A stretch of 64,000 nt of DNA from assembly GCF_042665255.1 (NCBI RefSeq), contig NZ_JBHTCD010000009.1. One strand, 5' to 3'. This stretch comes from Insolitispirillum peregrinum (GTDB lineage Bacteria > Pseudomonadota > Alphaproteobacteria > Rhodospirillales > Rhodospirillaceae). Each line of letters starts with the position of its first letter. Position 1 is the first letter of the stretch. Shown here piece after piece: positions 18,822-26,833 of the stretch. The notes under the pieces were generated by a model. The model saw only the letters and a program-made list of their open reading frames with translations, did not search any database and was not told the origin of the DNA. The position numbers and the translations under genes were made by a program.

Positions 18822-21089
18822 CTAAATCCTCACTCCGTGATCCAGGGCAAAGGCCCGCAACTTGCGGCGCACGGTCCGGTCCGGGCTGTCCAGCAACGGC
18901 AGCAGATAGGCGCGGATTTCCGCCAGATTGGCGCTGAGCAGGGCGGCCTTGACCGGGCCGATACCGGCGGCGGCCATGCTGAGGGTGCGGACCCCCATCG
19001 CGGCCAGTGCCAGGGCTTCCAGCGGACGCCCGGCCATTTCACCACACACCGACAGGGTAACCCCCGCCGCCGAGCATTGTTCGGCCAGCGACTTGATCAT
19101 GGTCAGCACCGGAGCCGACAGCGAGTCATAGCGGTCGGTCACCCGCTGGTTGCCACGGTCCGAGGCAAACAGGAATTGCAGCAGGTCATTCGAGCCAACC
19201 GAGATGAAATCAACATGGCGCAGCAATTGCGGCAATTGCCACAGCAGGGCCGGGACTTCCAGCATCGTTCCAACCCGTTGCGAGATCGGCGGCACGCCGC
19301 CCGAGGCGACATGCTCGTCGATTTCACGCTGCAACAGGGCGCGGGCCTGCAACAGCTCGGCGACTTCGGCGATCATCGGGAACATGATGCGCAGCTCGCG
19401 CCCGGCCGAGGCGCGGACCAGCGCGCGGATTTGCTGACGCAGGATGGCCGGACGGTCAAGGGTGATGCGGATCGACCGCCAGCCCATTGCCGGGTTTTCT
19501 TCCGGGTCGCCGTGCCAATAGGGCAGCACCTTGTCCGACCCGACATCCAGCGTGCGGAACACCACCGGACGCCCGGCAGCAGCATCCAGAATGCGGCTGT
19601 ACAGCGCCGTCTGGGCCGCCACATCCGGCAGCGACGGACGGGCCATGAACGGCAGCTCGGTGCGGTACAGGCCGATGCCTTCGGCTCCGGTTTCGTCCAG
19701 ATTGGGCAGGTCGATCAACAGCCCGGCGTTCAGCATCATGGTCAGAGGCACGCCGTCACGGGTGACGGTGGGGGTGCCTTTCAGCGAGGCATACAGCTCC
19801 AGTTGCTTTTGTCGCACCTGCAGCGAACGTTCAAAGGTTTCGCGCACGTCGTCGGACGGGCGGACGAACACCTGTCCGTGGTCGCCCTCGATGATCAGCG
19901 GGTCCCAGCTTTCAACGATCGAGAACACGTCCTTGACCTGCGCCACCACCGGCAGGTTGAGGGCACGGGCGACGATCACCGCATGCATGGTGCGCGAGCC
20001 TTCTTCCATCACCAGCCCGCGCAGCTTGCTGCGGTCATAGTCGAGCAACTCGGTCGGCCCCAGATTGCGGCAGACCAGAATGGTGTCGTCGGGCAGATCC
20101 TTGATGTGGGCGCGGCCTTCTTCGCCCACCAGATGGTGCAGCAGGCGGTTGGCAAGGTCTTCGAGGTCGTGCAGGCGTTCGCGCAGGTAAGGGTCGGTGA
20201 CCTGCTGCATGCGCACGCGGGTGTCGTCGTGGACGCTCTGCACCGCCCGTTCGGCGGACACGCCCGAGCGGACCTTGTCGGAAATCTTGTTCACCCACCC
20301 CTTGTCGTCGGCAAACATGCGGTAGGTTTGCAGGATTTCGTGGAAATCCCCCACCACTTCGTCGTTGTGAATCATCGCGTCCAGCTCGCTGCGCAGCGAG
20401 GACAGGGCGAGGTTCAGGCGGACCAGTTCGGCCTCGGGGTCTTCGGCCACCAGACGGCTGACCCGGACCTGTGGCTGGTGCAGCACGGCAGTTCCCAGAC
20501 CAACGCCGCCGTTCAGCCCCAGACCTTCCAGACGCAGCGGCAGCAGGCCGATGCCGTCGGCGGGTAACAGCTCCTCACGGCTGACCACCTGTGCGGTAGC
20601 CAGCAGCTCGGCCAGAATCATGGTGACGGTTTCGAGGGTTTCCACTTCGACGTCGGAATAGCCGCGTTCTTCGCGGTTCTGCACCACCAGAACCCCGATC
20701 ACCCGCGAGCCACGGATGATCGGCACCCCCATGAACGAGTGGAACAGTTCTTCGCCGGTTTCCGGGCGATAGGCAAACGACGGGTGTGACCAGGCATCGG
20801 CCAGCGCCAGCGAGCGGCCATGGGCGGCAACCTCGCCCACCAGACCTTCGCCCACCCGCAGACGGGTCTGGTGGACGGCGGTCTGGCGCAGACCATGGGT
20901 AGCGAACAGCTCCAGCACTTCGCCCGCACGCATCACATAGCAGGAACAGACAGCAGTGCGCAGGGACTCGGCGATGGCATGCACCACCTTGTCCAGCCGT
21001 TCCTGGGCGGAACCGCCCCCGGCCATCACGTCGCGCAGACGGGACAGCAGGCGGCGCGCTACATCGGCATCGGCATTTGCTTTGATCAT
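18822..21089 (-). CDS. ptsP: Phosphoenolpyruvate-protein phosphotransferase, nitrogen PTS enzyme I (EI-Ntr)
   Basis: 755 residues. An N-terminal GAF domain (about 20-165: VGEGLVGEVAAHGRSLALADAW, HSFMGVPIIRGSRVIGVLVVQN) precedes the PTS enzyme I core. The phosphorylated histidine is in EEGSRTMHAVIVARAL near residue 368; PEP-binding barrel motifs include GIGLYRTELPFM, FRTLDVGSDK, SVGSNDLLQFL and the catalytic Cys in SVCGEMAGRP. It passes phosphate from PEP to NPr and EIIA-Ntr, coupling nitrogen and carbon status. An in-frame start at 21089 (MIKANADADV) fits. In many alphaproteobacteria ptsP adjoins lysC, as it nearly does here. Confidence 0.95.
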   Translation of the reverse strand: MIKANADADVARRLLSRLRDVMAGGGSAQERLDKVVHAIAESLRTAVCSCYVMRAGEVLELFATHGLRQTAVHQTRLRVGEGLVGEVAAHGRSLALADAWSHPSFAYRPETGEELFHSFMGVPIIRGSRVIGVLVVQNREERGYSDVEVETLETVTMILAELLATAQVVSREELLPADGIGLLPLRLEGLGLNGGVGLGTAVLHQPQVRVSRLVAEDPEAELVRLNLALSSLRSELDAMIHNDEVVGDFHEILQTYRMFADDKGWVNKISDKVRSGVSAERAVQSVHDDTRVRMQQVTDPYLRERLHDLEDLANRLLHHLVGEEGRAHIKDLPDDTILVCRNLGPTELLDYDRSKLRGLVMEEGSRTMHAVIVARALNLPVVAQVKDVFSIVESWDPLIIEGDHGQVFVRPSDDVRETFERSLQVRQKQLELYASLKGTPTVTRDGVPLTMMLNAGLLIDLPNLDETGAEGIGLYRTELPFMARPSLPDVAAQTALYSRILDAAAGRPVVFRTLDVGSDKVLPYWHGDPEENPAMGWRSIRITLDRPAILRQQIRALVRASAGRELRIMFPMIAEVAELLQARALLQREIDEHVASGGVPPISQRVGTMLEVPALLWQLPQLLRHVDFISVGSNDLLQFLFASDRGNQRVTDRYDSLSAPVLTMIKSLAEQCSAAGVTLSVCGEMAGRPLEALALAAMGVRTLSMAAAGIGPVKAALLSANLAEIRAYLLPLLDSPDRTVRRKLRAFALDHGVRI

Positions 21090-21283
21090 GCCATGTTCCC
21101 AAGCCTTGGTATCATCGGCCAGTGGCCTTTGACGGTCTGACGGGCCAACCCGGCCCGCGTGGGGGATTCGGGCCGAGGTGGCCCGGAAGACGTCTCATGC
21201 CTCAGGCACCCTGAACAGGACCTGAGGGAATATTACCTATGGTAGTGCGCTTGATAGAAGAACAGCCGAGAGATGGCTATCCC

Positions 21284-21330
21284 CAAAAAGCGCCACCACG
21301 CCCCCTTGTCCCCCCGGCAAGGCGGCGTGG
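21284..21330 (-). terminator. Terminator of the nitronate-monooxygenase-like gene
   Basis: On the minus strand CCACGCCGCCTTG pairs imperfectly with CAAGGGGGCGTGG; a CTTTTTGG tail follows. It begins 9 bases past the stop at 21339. Confidence 0.65.
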
Positions 21331-21338
21331 TTTCAGTC

Positions 21339-22370
21339 TTATGCCGACAGTGCGACCGCGCGGGCTTCCAGAGAAGCTACGGCCTGAGCAACCAGTTCGG
21401 CAATGATTTCTGCCGTCGATTGCTCTTTGGTCACAAGGCCAACGCTCTGCCCAGCCATCACCGAGCCGTATTCCACGTCGCCGTCGATCACCGCCCGCCG
21501 CAGGGCGCCAGCCCAGAAATGTTCGATTTCAAGCTGGGCTTCCTTTTGATCCAGCTCGCCGGACAGGAAGCGGTCGATCACCTTGCGCTGATGGTCCATG
21601 AAGGCATCGGTACCCTTGTTGGTCAGGGCGCGCACCGGAATGACCGGGAACCGCGGGTCAATCTGGACCGTCGGCACCGCTTCGCGGGCGCTAGCGCGCA
21701 GAAAGGCCTTTTTGAAGTTTTCGTGGGCGATGCATTCGGTGGCGCAGACGAAACGGGTGCCCAGCTGCACCCCGGCGGCCCCCATTTCCAGATAGCTGAC
21801 CATCGATTCACCGCGAGCGATGCCGCCAGCGACGAATACCGGCACGTCGCGGATTTCCGGCAGGATTTCCTGTGCCAGTACGGTCAGCGACACCGGGCCG
21901 ATGTGACCACCGGCTTCCGAGCCTTCGATCACCAGCGCGTCAGCGCCAGAGCGGATCAGCTTTTTGGCCAGAATCAGCGCCGGGGCAAAACACACCACCC
22001 TGGCACCGCCAGCCTTGGCGCGCTTGATGGCGGCAGCGGACGGCAGGCCACCGGCCAGCACGATGTGGGACACCCGGTTGGCGAGGCAGGTATCAATCAG
22101 CTCGTCCAGTTGCGGGTGCATGGTGATCAGGTTGACGCCAAAGGGCTTGCCGGTCAGAGCCTGGGTGGCCTTGATTTCGGCATCCAGCAGCTCGGGTCCC
22201 ATCGAGCCGCAGGCGATCACTCCAAATCCACCGGCGTTCGAAATCGCTGCCACCAGATTGCGTTCGGAAACCCACGACATCGCGCCGCCCATAATGGCGG
22301 ATTCGGTGCCGAGGAAGTCACGCCCACGGGCGCAGAGCTGTTCCAGTCGAGCCTGTCCGTTGAAGGCCAT
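21339..22370 (-). CDS. NAD(P)H-dependent flavin oxidoreductase, nitronate monooxygenase family
   Basis: 343 residues. FMN-binding TIM barrel of the 2-nitropropane dioxygenase/FabK superfamily: MGGAMSWVSERNLVAAISNAGGFG at the start, HIVLAGGLP, EGSEAGGHIGP (FMN phosphate loop), FVAGGIARGESMVSYLEMGAAGVQLGTRF. The start MAFNGQARLE at 22370 has a good purine-rich site before it; an upstream in-frame start (22427) adds unconserved residues. Members detoxify alkyl nitronates or act as enoyl-ACP reductases, and sequence alone does not separate these. Monocistronic, with its own terminator. Confidence 0.88.
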   Translation of the reverse strand: MAFNGQARLEQLCARGRDFLGTESAIMGGAMSWVSERNLVAAISNAGGFGVIACGSMGPELLDAEIKATQALTGKPFGVNLITMHPQLDELIDTCLANRVSHIVLAGGLPSAAAIKRAKAGGARVVCFAPALILAKKLIRSGADALVIEGSEAGGHIGPVSLTVLAQEILPEIRDVPVFVAGGIARGESMVSYLEMGAAGVQLGTRFVCATECIAHENFKKAFLRASAREAVPTVQIDPRFPVIPVRALTNKGTDAFMDHQRKVIDRFLSGELDQKEAQLEIEHFWAGALRRAVIDGDVEYGSVMAGQSVGLVTKEQSTAEIIAELVAQAVASLEARAVALSA

Positions 22371-22512
22371 AGAGTACCCCTGCCTGACAAAGCCGCTCCC
22401 CGCTGACGGGGCGCGGGATATGATCATGATCAGCCCTTATGCCGTAAGGGCATTACTGTACACCAGAGTATCGTGGCAGAACCATGGTTCATGCACGATG
22501 GGTGCCTGTGAG

Positions 22513-22744
22513 AGGCCAGTGTGCGTTACGCCTGACGCCACGGTACACGACAAACAGAAAACAGGATCATGGAGCGCTGCTCCAAACCTCGCCGGGGCCG
22601 TGAGGCCCCGGACCCCATTCCATTGATCATCAAAGAAAAAATGGGGGATCGGGGGCATTGGCCCCCGAACGGGTCTGGGCGGTAGCCCACTCTTTTCCAT
22701 CAACTGTCGTGGACTGTGACCTGATGCAGGCACACTGGTCCAAC
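22513..22744 (+). repeat. Dispersed hairpin element, copy D (full length, forward)
   Basis: One of the most complete copies. Left terminal repeat GGCCAGTGTGC ... CGGTACACGACA, then GGATCATGGAGCGCTGC, the GGGGCCGTGAGGCCCC hairpin, TTGATCATCAAAG, GGGGGCATTGGCCCCC, GGGCGGTAGCCCAC, then the inverted terminal repeat TGTCGTGGACTGTGACCTG ... CACACTGGTCC. It lies in the 539-bp gap between the flavoprotein gene start and the lysC end; the remaining 22371-22512 shows no gene. Confidence 0.9.
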
Positions 22745-22757
22745 TCTTTGTTCTGCC

Positions 22758-22800
22758 GCATTGTTCCTGCGAAAACCGCTTCCCGTTTTTCGCACAATGC
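22758..22800. repeat. 43-bp GCATTGT/ACAATGC palindrome
   Basis: GCATTGTTCCTGCGAAAACC ... TTTTTCGCACAATGC, 13 bp after element copy D with the linker TTTGTTCTGCC. It lies downstream of lysC. Confidence 0.85.
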
Positions 22801-22909
22801 TCAGGTGCTCTGAAAACGGGCGGCCCGGCAAATGCCGCGCCGCCCGTCGTCAGTGCTCGCCATTTTCAGACGTGATCGCTGCTGCTCCCGGACAGGCCGG
22901 GCAACGGGA

Positions 22910-24130
22910 TCAGGCGGCGTCCATACCATAGGCCGTGTGCAGGGCACGGATGGCCAGTTCGGTGTATTCCTCGGCGATCAGCACCGACACCTTGATTTCC
23001 GAGGTGGAGATCACCTGGATGTTGATGCCCTTGGCCGACAGGGCCTGGAACATGGTCTGGGCGACTCCGGCGTGGCTGCGCATGCCGACGCCGATCACCG
23101 ACACCTTCACCACGTTGGAATCAGCGACCAGTTCCTGATAGCCGAGGGTCTCCCTGGCGTCGGTCAGCACCTGCACGGCGCGTTCCAGATCGGTCTTGGT
23201 AACGGTAAAGGTCAGGTCAGTGGCGCCGCCACCGTGCGAAACGTTCTGCACGATCATGTCAACGTTGACGTTGGCATCGGTCAGGGGGCCAAAGATCGAG
23301 GCGGCGACGCCTGGACGATCGGCAACCTTCACCAGGGTGATCTTGGCTTCGTCCCGCGAATAGGCGATGCCGCTGACAAGTTCCTTTTCCACGATTTCAT
23401 CCTCGTCGCAGATCAAAGTTCCGGGCGCGTCCGAGAAGCTCGACCGCACCTGTACGCGCACATTATGCTTCATGGCCATTTCGACCGAGCGCACCTGAAG
23501 CACCTTGGCGCCGAGCGAGGCGCTTTCGAGCATTTCTTCGTAGGTGATCTTGTCGAGCTTGCGGGCCCTGGACACAATCCGCGGGTCGGTGGTGTAAACC
23601 CCGTCCACATCGGTATAGATGTCGCAGATGTCGGCCTTCAGCGCTGCCGCGAGGGCAACGGCCGACGTGTCCGAGCCACCACGGCCCAGAGTGGTCACCC
23701 GGTTGTCCGGGCCCAGTCCCTGGAAGCCTGCCACCACGGCCACCTGGCCCTGGCTCATGCGTTCGATGATGGTGTCGGTTTCGATGGTGGTGATACGGGC
23801 TTTGGAGTGGGCGCCGTCGGTGCGGATCGGCAGCTGCCAGCCCATCCAGGAGCGGGCATTGACGCCCGCTTCCTGCAAGGCCAGGGCCAGCAGACCAATC
23901 GTTACCTGTTCGCCGGTGGACACCACCGCGTCGTATTCACGGGCATCGTGCAAAGGCGCAATCTGGCGGCAGAAATCGACCAGTTTGTTGGTTTCCCCCG
24001 ACATGGCGGAGACAACGACTGCGACTTCGTTTCCAGCCTCAACTTCGGCCTTTACACGGCGGGCCACGTTCTTGATGCGATCAATGTCGCCCACCGACGT
24101 GCCGCCGAATTTCATGACAATGCGGGCCAT
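22910..24130 (-). CDS. lysC: Aspartate kinase
   Basis: 406 residues. Phosphorylates aspartate in the lysine, threonine and methionine pathway. N-terminal kinase motif IVMKFGGTSVGD, GRGGSDTSAVALAAAL and TDVDGVYTTDPR, then two C-terminal ACT domains (about residues 265-340 and 345-405) that normally give feedback control by lysine or threonine. The ATG at 24130 (MARIVMKFGG) is taken over an upstream in-frame start because it matches the family N-terminus and has an AGGGA site. Divergent from ubiG. Confidence 0.96.
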   Translation of the reverse strand: MARIVMKFGGTSVGDIDRIKNVARRVKAEVEAGNEVAVVVSAMSGETNKLVDFCRQIAPLHDAREYDAVVSTGEQVTIGLLALALQEAGVNARSWMGWQLPIRTDGAHSKARITTIETDTIIERMSQGQVAVVAGFQGLGPDNRVTTLGRGGSDTSAVALAAALKADICDIYTDVDGVYTTDPRIVSRARKLDKITYEEMLESASLGAKVLQVRSVEMAMKHNVRVQVRSSFSDAPGTLICDEDEIVEKELVSGIAYSRDEAKITLVKVADRPGVAASIFGPLTDANVNVDMIVQNVSHGGGATDLTFTVTKTDLERAVQVLTDARETLGYQELVADSNVVKVSVIGVGMRSHAGVAQTMFQALSAKGINIQVISTSEIKVSVLIAEEYTELAIRALHTAYGMDAA

Positions 24131-24316
24131 GGGAGAAACATCCCTCGTGCTCGAAAAAACATCCCGCCCGGTTGCCGGAACCGACGGGCGGGTATACATA
24201 CTCTGGACAATGGTCTAAACGCAAGGACCGCAGCCGCATGGTTGCGTGCCGTTCGTCTTTTTTGTTTCATTCGCCATCCCTGTCCATCATTCCCGGCCCG
24301 CCGCAGGAGATTATCC

Positions 24317-25060
24317 ATGGCCAACGCCACTCCCTCGACTGCCCTTCCCGAAGAACTGGCCAAATTCGAGGCCATGGCCGACAGCTGGTGGGACCCCGAG
24401 GGCAAGTTCAAACCCCTGCACCAGTTCAATCCGGAACGCCTGCGCTTTATCGTGCGGCAGGCAGCGGCCCGTTTCGGGCGGGACGAAACGGCGGACCGGC
24501 CCTTTGAAGGTCTGCGCCTGCTGGATGTCGGCTGTGGTGGCGGGTTGCTGTGTGAACCGCTGGCCCGGCTGGGCTTTTCGGTGACCGGCCTTGATGCGGC
24601 GGAAAAGAACATCAGGATTGCCAGCCTGCATGCGGAAAAGATGGGGCTTGCGATTGATTACCGCTGTGATCTGGTCGAAAAGCTGGCCGAGCGTGGCGAG
24701 CAGTTCGATGTGGTGCTGACCATGGAAGTGGTCGAGCATGTTGATAACGTTGACCTGTTTCTGGCCGCCTGCTCGCACATCGTGGCTCCGGGAGGGCTGC
24801 TGTTCGGGGCAACGATGAACCGCACGCTGAAATCGCTGGCGATGGCCAAGATCGGGGCGGAATACATTCTGCGCTGGTTGCCGCGCGGAACCCACGACTG
24901 GCGCAAATTCCTGAAGCCGAGTGAATTTGTCGGCTCCTTGCGGGCGTCGGGGCTGGTGGTTGATACCCTGATGGGGATGAGCTTCAACCCGATTGCCGGG
25001 ACGTGGAGCCTGACCGATGACCTGTCGGTCAACTATCTGCTGTCGGCCAGCAGGAACTAG
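24317..25060 (+). CDS. ubiG: Ubiquinone biosynthesis O-methyltransferase UbiG
   Basis: 247 residues. SAM-dependent enzyme carrying out both O-methylations of the ubiquinone ring. The N-terminus FEAMADSWWDPEGKFKPLHQFNP is diagnostic, followed by the SAM motif LLDVGCGGGLLCEPLARLG and, later, VTMEVVEHVDN and RGTHDWRKFL. An AGGAG site lies 8 bases before the ATG at 24317. The long in-frame extension upstream lies antisense to lysC and is not coding. Confidence 0.96.
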   Translation: MANATPSTALPEELAKFEAMADSWWDPEGKFKPLHQFNPERLRFIVRQAAARFGRDETADRPFEGLRLLDVGCGGGLLCEPLARLGFSVTGLDAAEKNIRIASLHAEKMGLAIDYRCDLVEKLAERGEQFDVVLTMEVVEHVDNVDLFLAACSHIVAPGGLLFGATMNRTLKSLAMAKIGAEYILRWLPRGTHDWRKFLKPSEFVGSLRASGLVVDTLMGMSFNPIAGTWSLTDDLSVNYLLSASRN

Positions 25061-25262
25061 CGGCAGACAGACCGTTCTCCGGCAGGATTACGGCTTCCTA
25101 ACCTGCTGTTTTTACGATAGGGCTTGCGTCTTTCCAGGAACGTGGAAAAATCGGTATGTGCAGGGGCACCCTCTTGGGACAAGAGGGTTGAAGAGGGGCG
25201 GTGACGCTCTCATATGCACCTGATTGCCGGCGCGAAACAAGAACAACCATCGAGGTATCCCA

Positions 25263-25505
25263 ATGACGCGAAAGACCATCGAGCTAGGGCAGCGTTTCCA
25301 GGAGATGGATAACCCGCGTGGCCTGTGGGAAGTTGAGTTCATTTATTCTGATGGGCACGGTGTGCCGCATGCCCGTCTGCGCAATGTCAAAACGCGCGTT
25401 GATGCGCGGACGTACAGTTGTGCTGTCATTCTGGATGGGCGCCGGTTCCGGCCAGTGATGGCCGAGGTTGCTGCTTCGGCCGACGCGGTGACCAAGGACA
25501 CCTGA
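25263..25505 (+). CDS. Small conserved-looking protein of unknown function
   Basis: 80 residues beginning MTRKTIELGQRFQEMDN, with a GAGG site before the ATG. A compact beta-rich region (LWEVEFIYSDGHGVPHARLRNV ... TYSCAVILDGRRFRPV) suggests a small barrel; there is no signal peptide or membrane helix. It precedes the DUF4236 gene by 23 bases and is probably co-transcribed with it. Function not recognised. Confidence 0.7.
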   Translation: MTRKTIELGQRFQEMDNPRGLWEVEFIYSDGHGVPHARLRNVKTRVDARTYSCAVILDGRRFRPVMAEVAASADAVTKDT

Positions 25506-25528
25506 AGCGATAAAAGGTTGGTGGTCCG

Positions 25529-26689
25529 GTGGGTGTGCGGTTCCAGAAGCGGGTCCAGGTGTTTCCCGGTGTGCGTCTGAATTTCAGCCGCAGCGGCGTC
25601 AGCGCCACGCTGGGAATGCGAGGGGCAAACGTGACGGTGGGCAAGGATGGCGTTCATGCCAATCTTGGCCTGCCGGGCAGCGGTGTGTCCTGGCGCGAGA
25701 AAATCGTCTCGTTTCCGCCGGGGGCCGTGGAGCCGGAAATCCCTGTTGGCTGGCGAGAGGAGCAGGGGAGCAATACCCCTGCGGACTCCCTGCCCGAAAT
25801 TGCCAGCGCCCCGCTGGAGCAGATCGCCAGCGCCGGTCTGGCCGAATTGCGCCGCCTGATTTTCGAGGCCGGAGCCCAACGGCGTGGCCTGAAGGCATCG
25901 TTGGGCGAGCAGCGCCACCTGCTGAAAAAGGCCGGGGTCGAGTTGGCTCAGGCCCGGCAGTGGTGGCGGAAAATCTTCCTCGGGCCCAAAATCCCCTTGC
26001 TTGAAGAACGCGTCGAGCGGTTCCAGACCGATGTGCGCGAGCTGGAGCAGGCCCTGAGCGCCAGTGCCATTGATCTGGACCTTGATCTGGAACCGGCGGT
26101 TCTGGATGCCTTTGTCGCTCTGGCGCGGGCATTCGAGGATTTGCGCACCGCCAGCCGTATCTGGGATATCACCCGCCAGCGCGATGATGGCCGTCCCGAC
26201 AGTCAGGATCTTCAACGCCGACCGGTCCATTTCAGCTTTGCCGACAGCGCGCTGCTGAAATGCCAGATGCGGGCGATGATGTTTGGCAATGCCAACGGCA
26301 GCGACATGCACCTGTACCCGATGTTCGTGCTGATGCGGGCACAGGGCGACGACTTTGCCCTGATTGACCCGCGCGACATCGTGATCAGCTATGAGGCGGT
26401 CAGCTTTGTCGAGGACCAGCCGGTTCCCAGTGATAGCCGGGTGGTGGGCGAAGGATGGGAAAAAGTCACCAAAACCGGCGAGCGCGACCGCCGCTTTGGG
26501 CGGAACCGTACCTTGCCGACCGTACTGTACGGGGCATTGAGTGTTTATAGCCGGGCGGGCCTGAATGAACGCTGGCTGGTCAGCAACGCGTCGTTTGCCG
26601 AACGTTTCGCCCGTGCATGGGCGGCCTATCAGCGGGTGCTGCCGCCGCTGGAAGGACAGGGCTATTTCGGCAATGGAGCCGAGTTGTAA
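25529..26689 (+). CDS. DUF4236-domain protein with long C-terminal extension
   Basis: 386 residues from a GTG start. The first 55 residues (MGVRFQKRVQVFPGVRLNFSR ... VNLGLPGSG-type repeats) match the short DUF4236 domain, normally found at the start of uncharacterised bacterial proteins. A coiled-coil-like stretch rich in Leu, Glu and Arg spans about 105-185, and the rest is an unrecognised globular domain. There is no signal peptide or TM helix, so it is probably cytoplasmic. The GTG lies 23 bases after the preceding small gene. GTG rather than a later codon is chosen because the domain begins right there. Confidence 0.82.
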   Translation: MGVRFQKRVQVFPGVRLNFSRSGVSATLGMRGANVTVGKDGVHANLGLPGSGVSWREKIVSFPPGAVEPEIPVGWREEQGSNTPADSLPEIASAPLEQIASAGLAELRRLIFEAGAQRRGLKASLGEQRHLLKKAGVELAQARQWWRKIFLGPKIPLLEERVERFQTDVRELEQALSASAIDLDLDLEPAVLDAFVALARAFEDLRTASRIWDITRQRDDGRPDSQDLQRRPVHFSFADSALLKCQMRAMMFGNANGSDMHLYPMFVLMRAQGDDFALIDPRDIVISYEAVSFVEDQPVPSDSRVVGEGWEKVTKTGERDRRFGRNRTLPTVLYGALSVYSRAGLNERWLVSNASFAERFARAWAAYQRVLPPLEGQGYFGNGAEL

Positions 26690-26696
26690 AAGCCAT

Positions 26697-26820
26697 TGTC
26701 GTGTACTGTGGATTCACAGTTAAGGCTCATAGCTCCAGGTGTTTGGACCAGCGTGCCTGCCGTCAGGTCACCGTACACGACACAAAGGAAACAAGGATGT
26801 GGAGCGCTGCTCCACACCCC
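26697..26820 (+). repeat. Dispersed hairpin element, copy E (short variant)
   Basis: Two facing terminal-repeat-like halves (TGTCGTGTACTGTG at 26697-26710 and CACCGTACACGACA at 26769-26782) enclose about 58 bp, then GGATGTGGAGCGCTGCTCCAC follows. The GGGGCC hairpin and the distal end are missing. It lies between convergent genes. Confidence 0.8.
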
Positions 26821-26833
26821 CTTCTTCCCCACC

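Noticed and set aside
24131..24316. Lysine riboswitch before lysC
   Set aside because: The gap is only 186 bp and shared with ubiG, and no lysine-aptamer core was seen.
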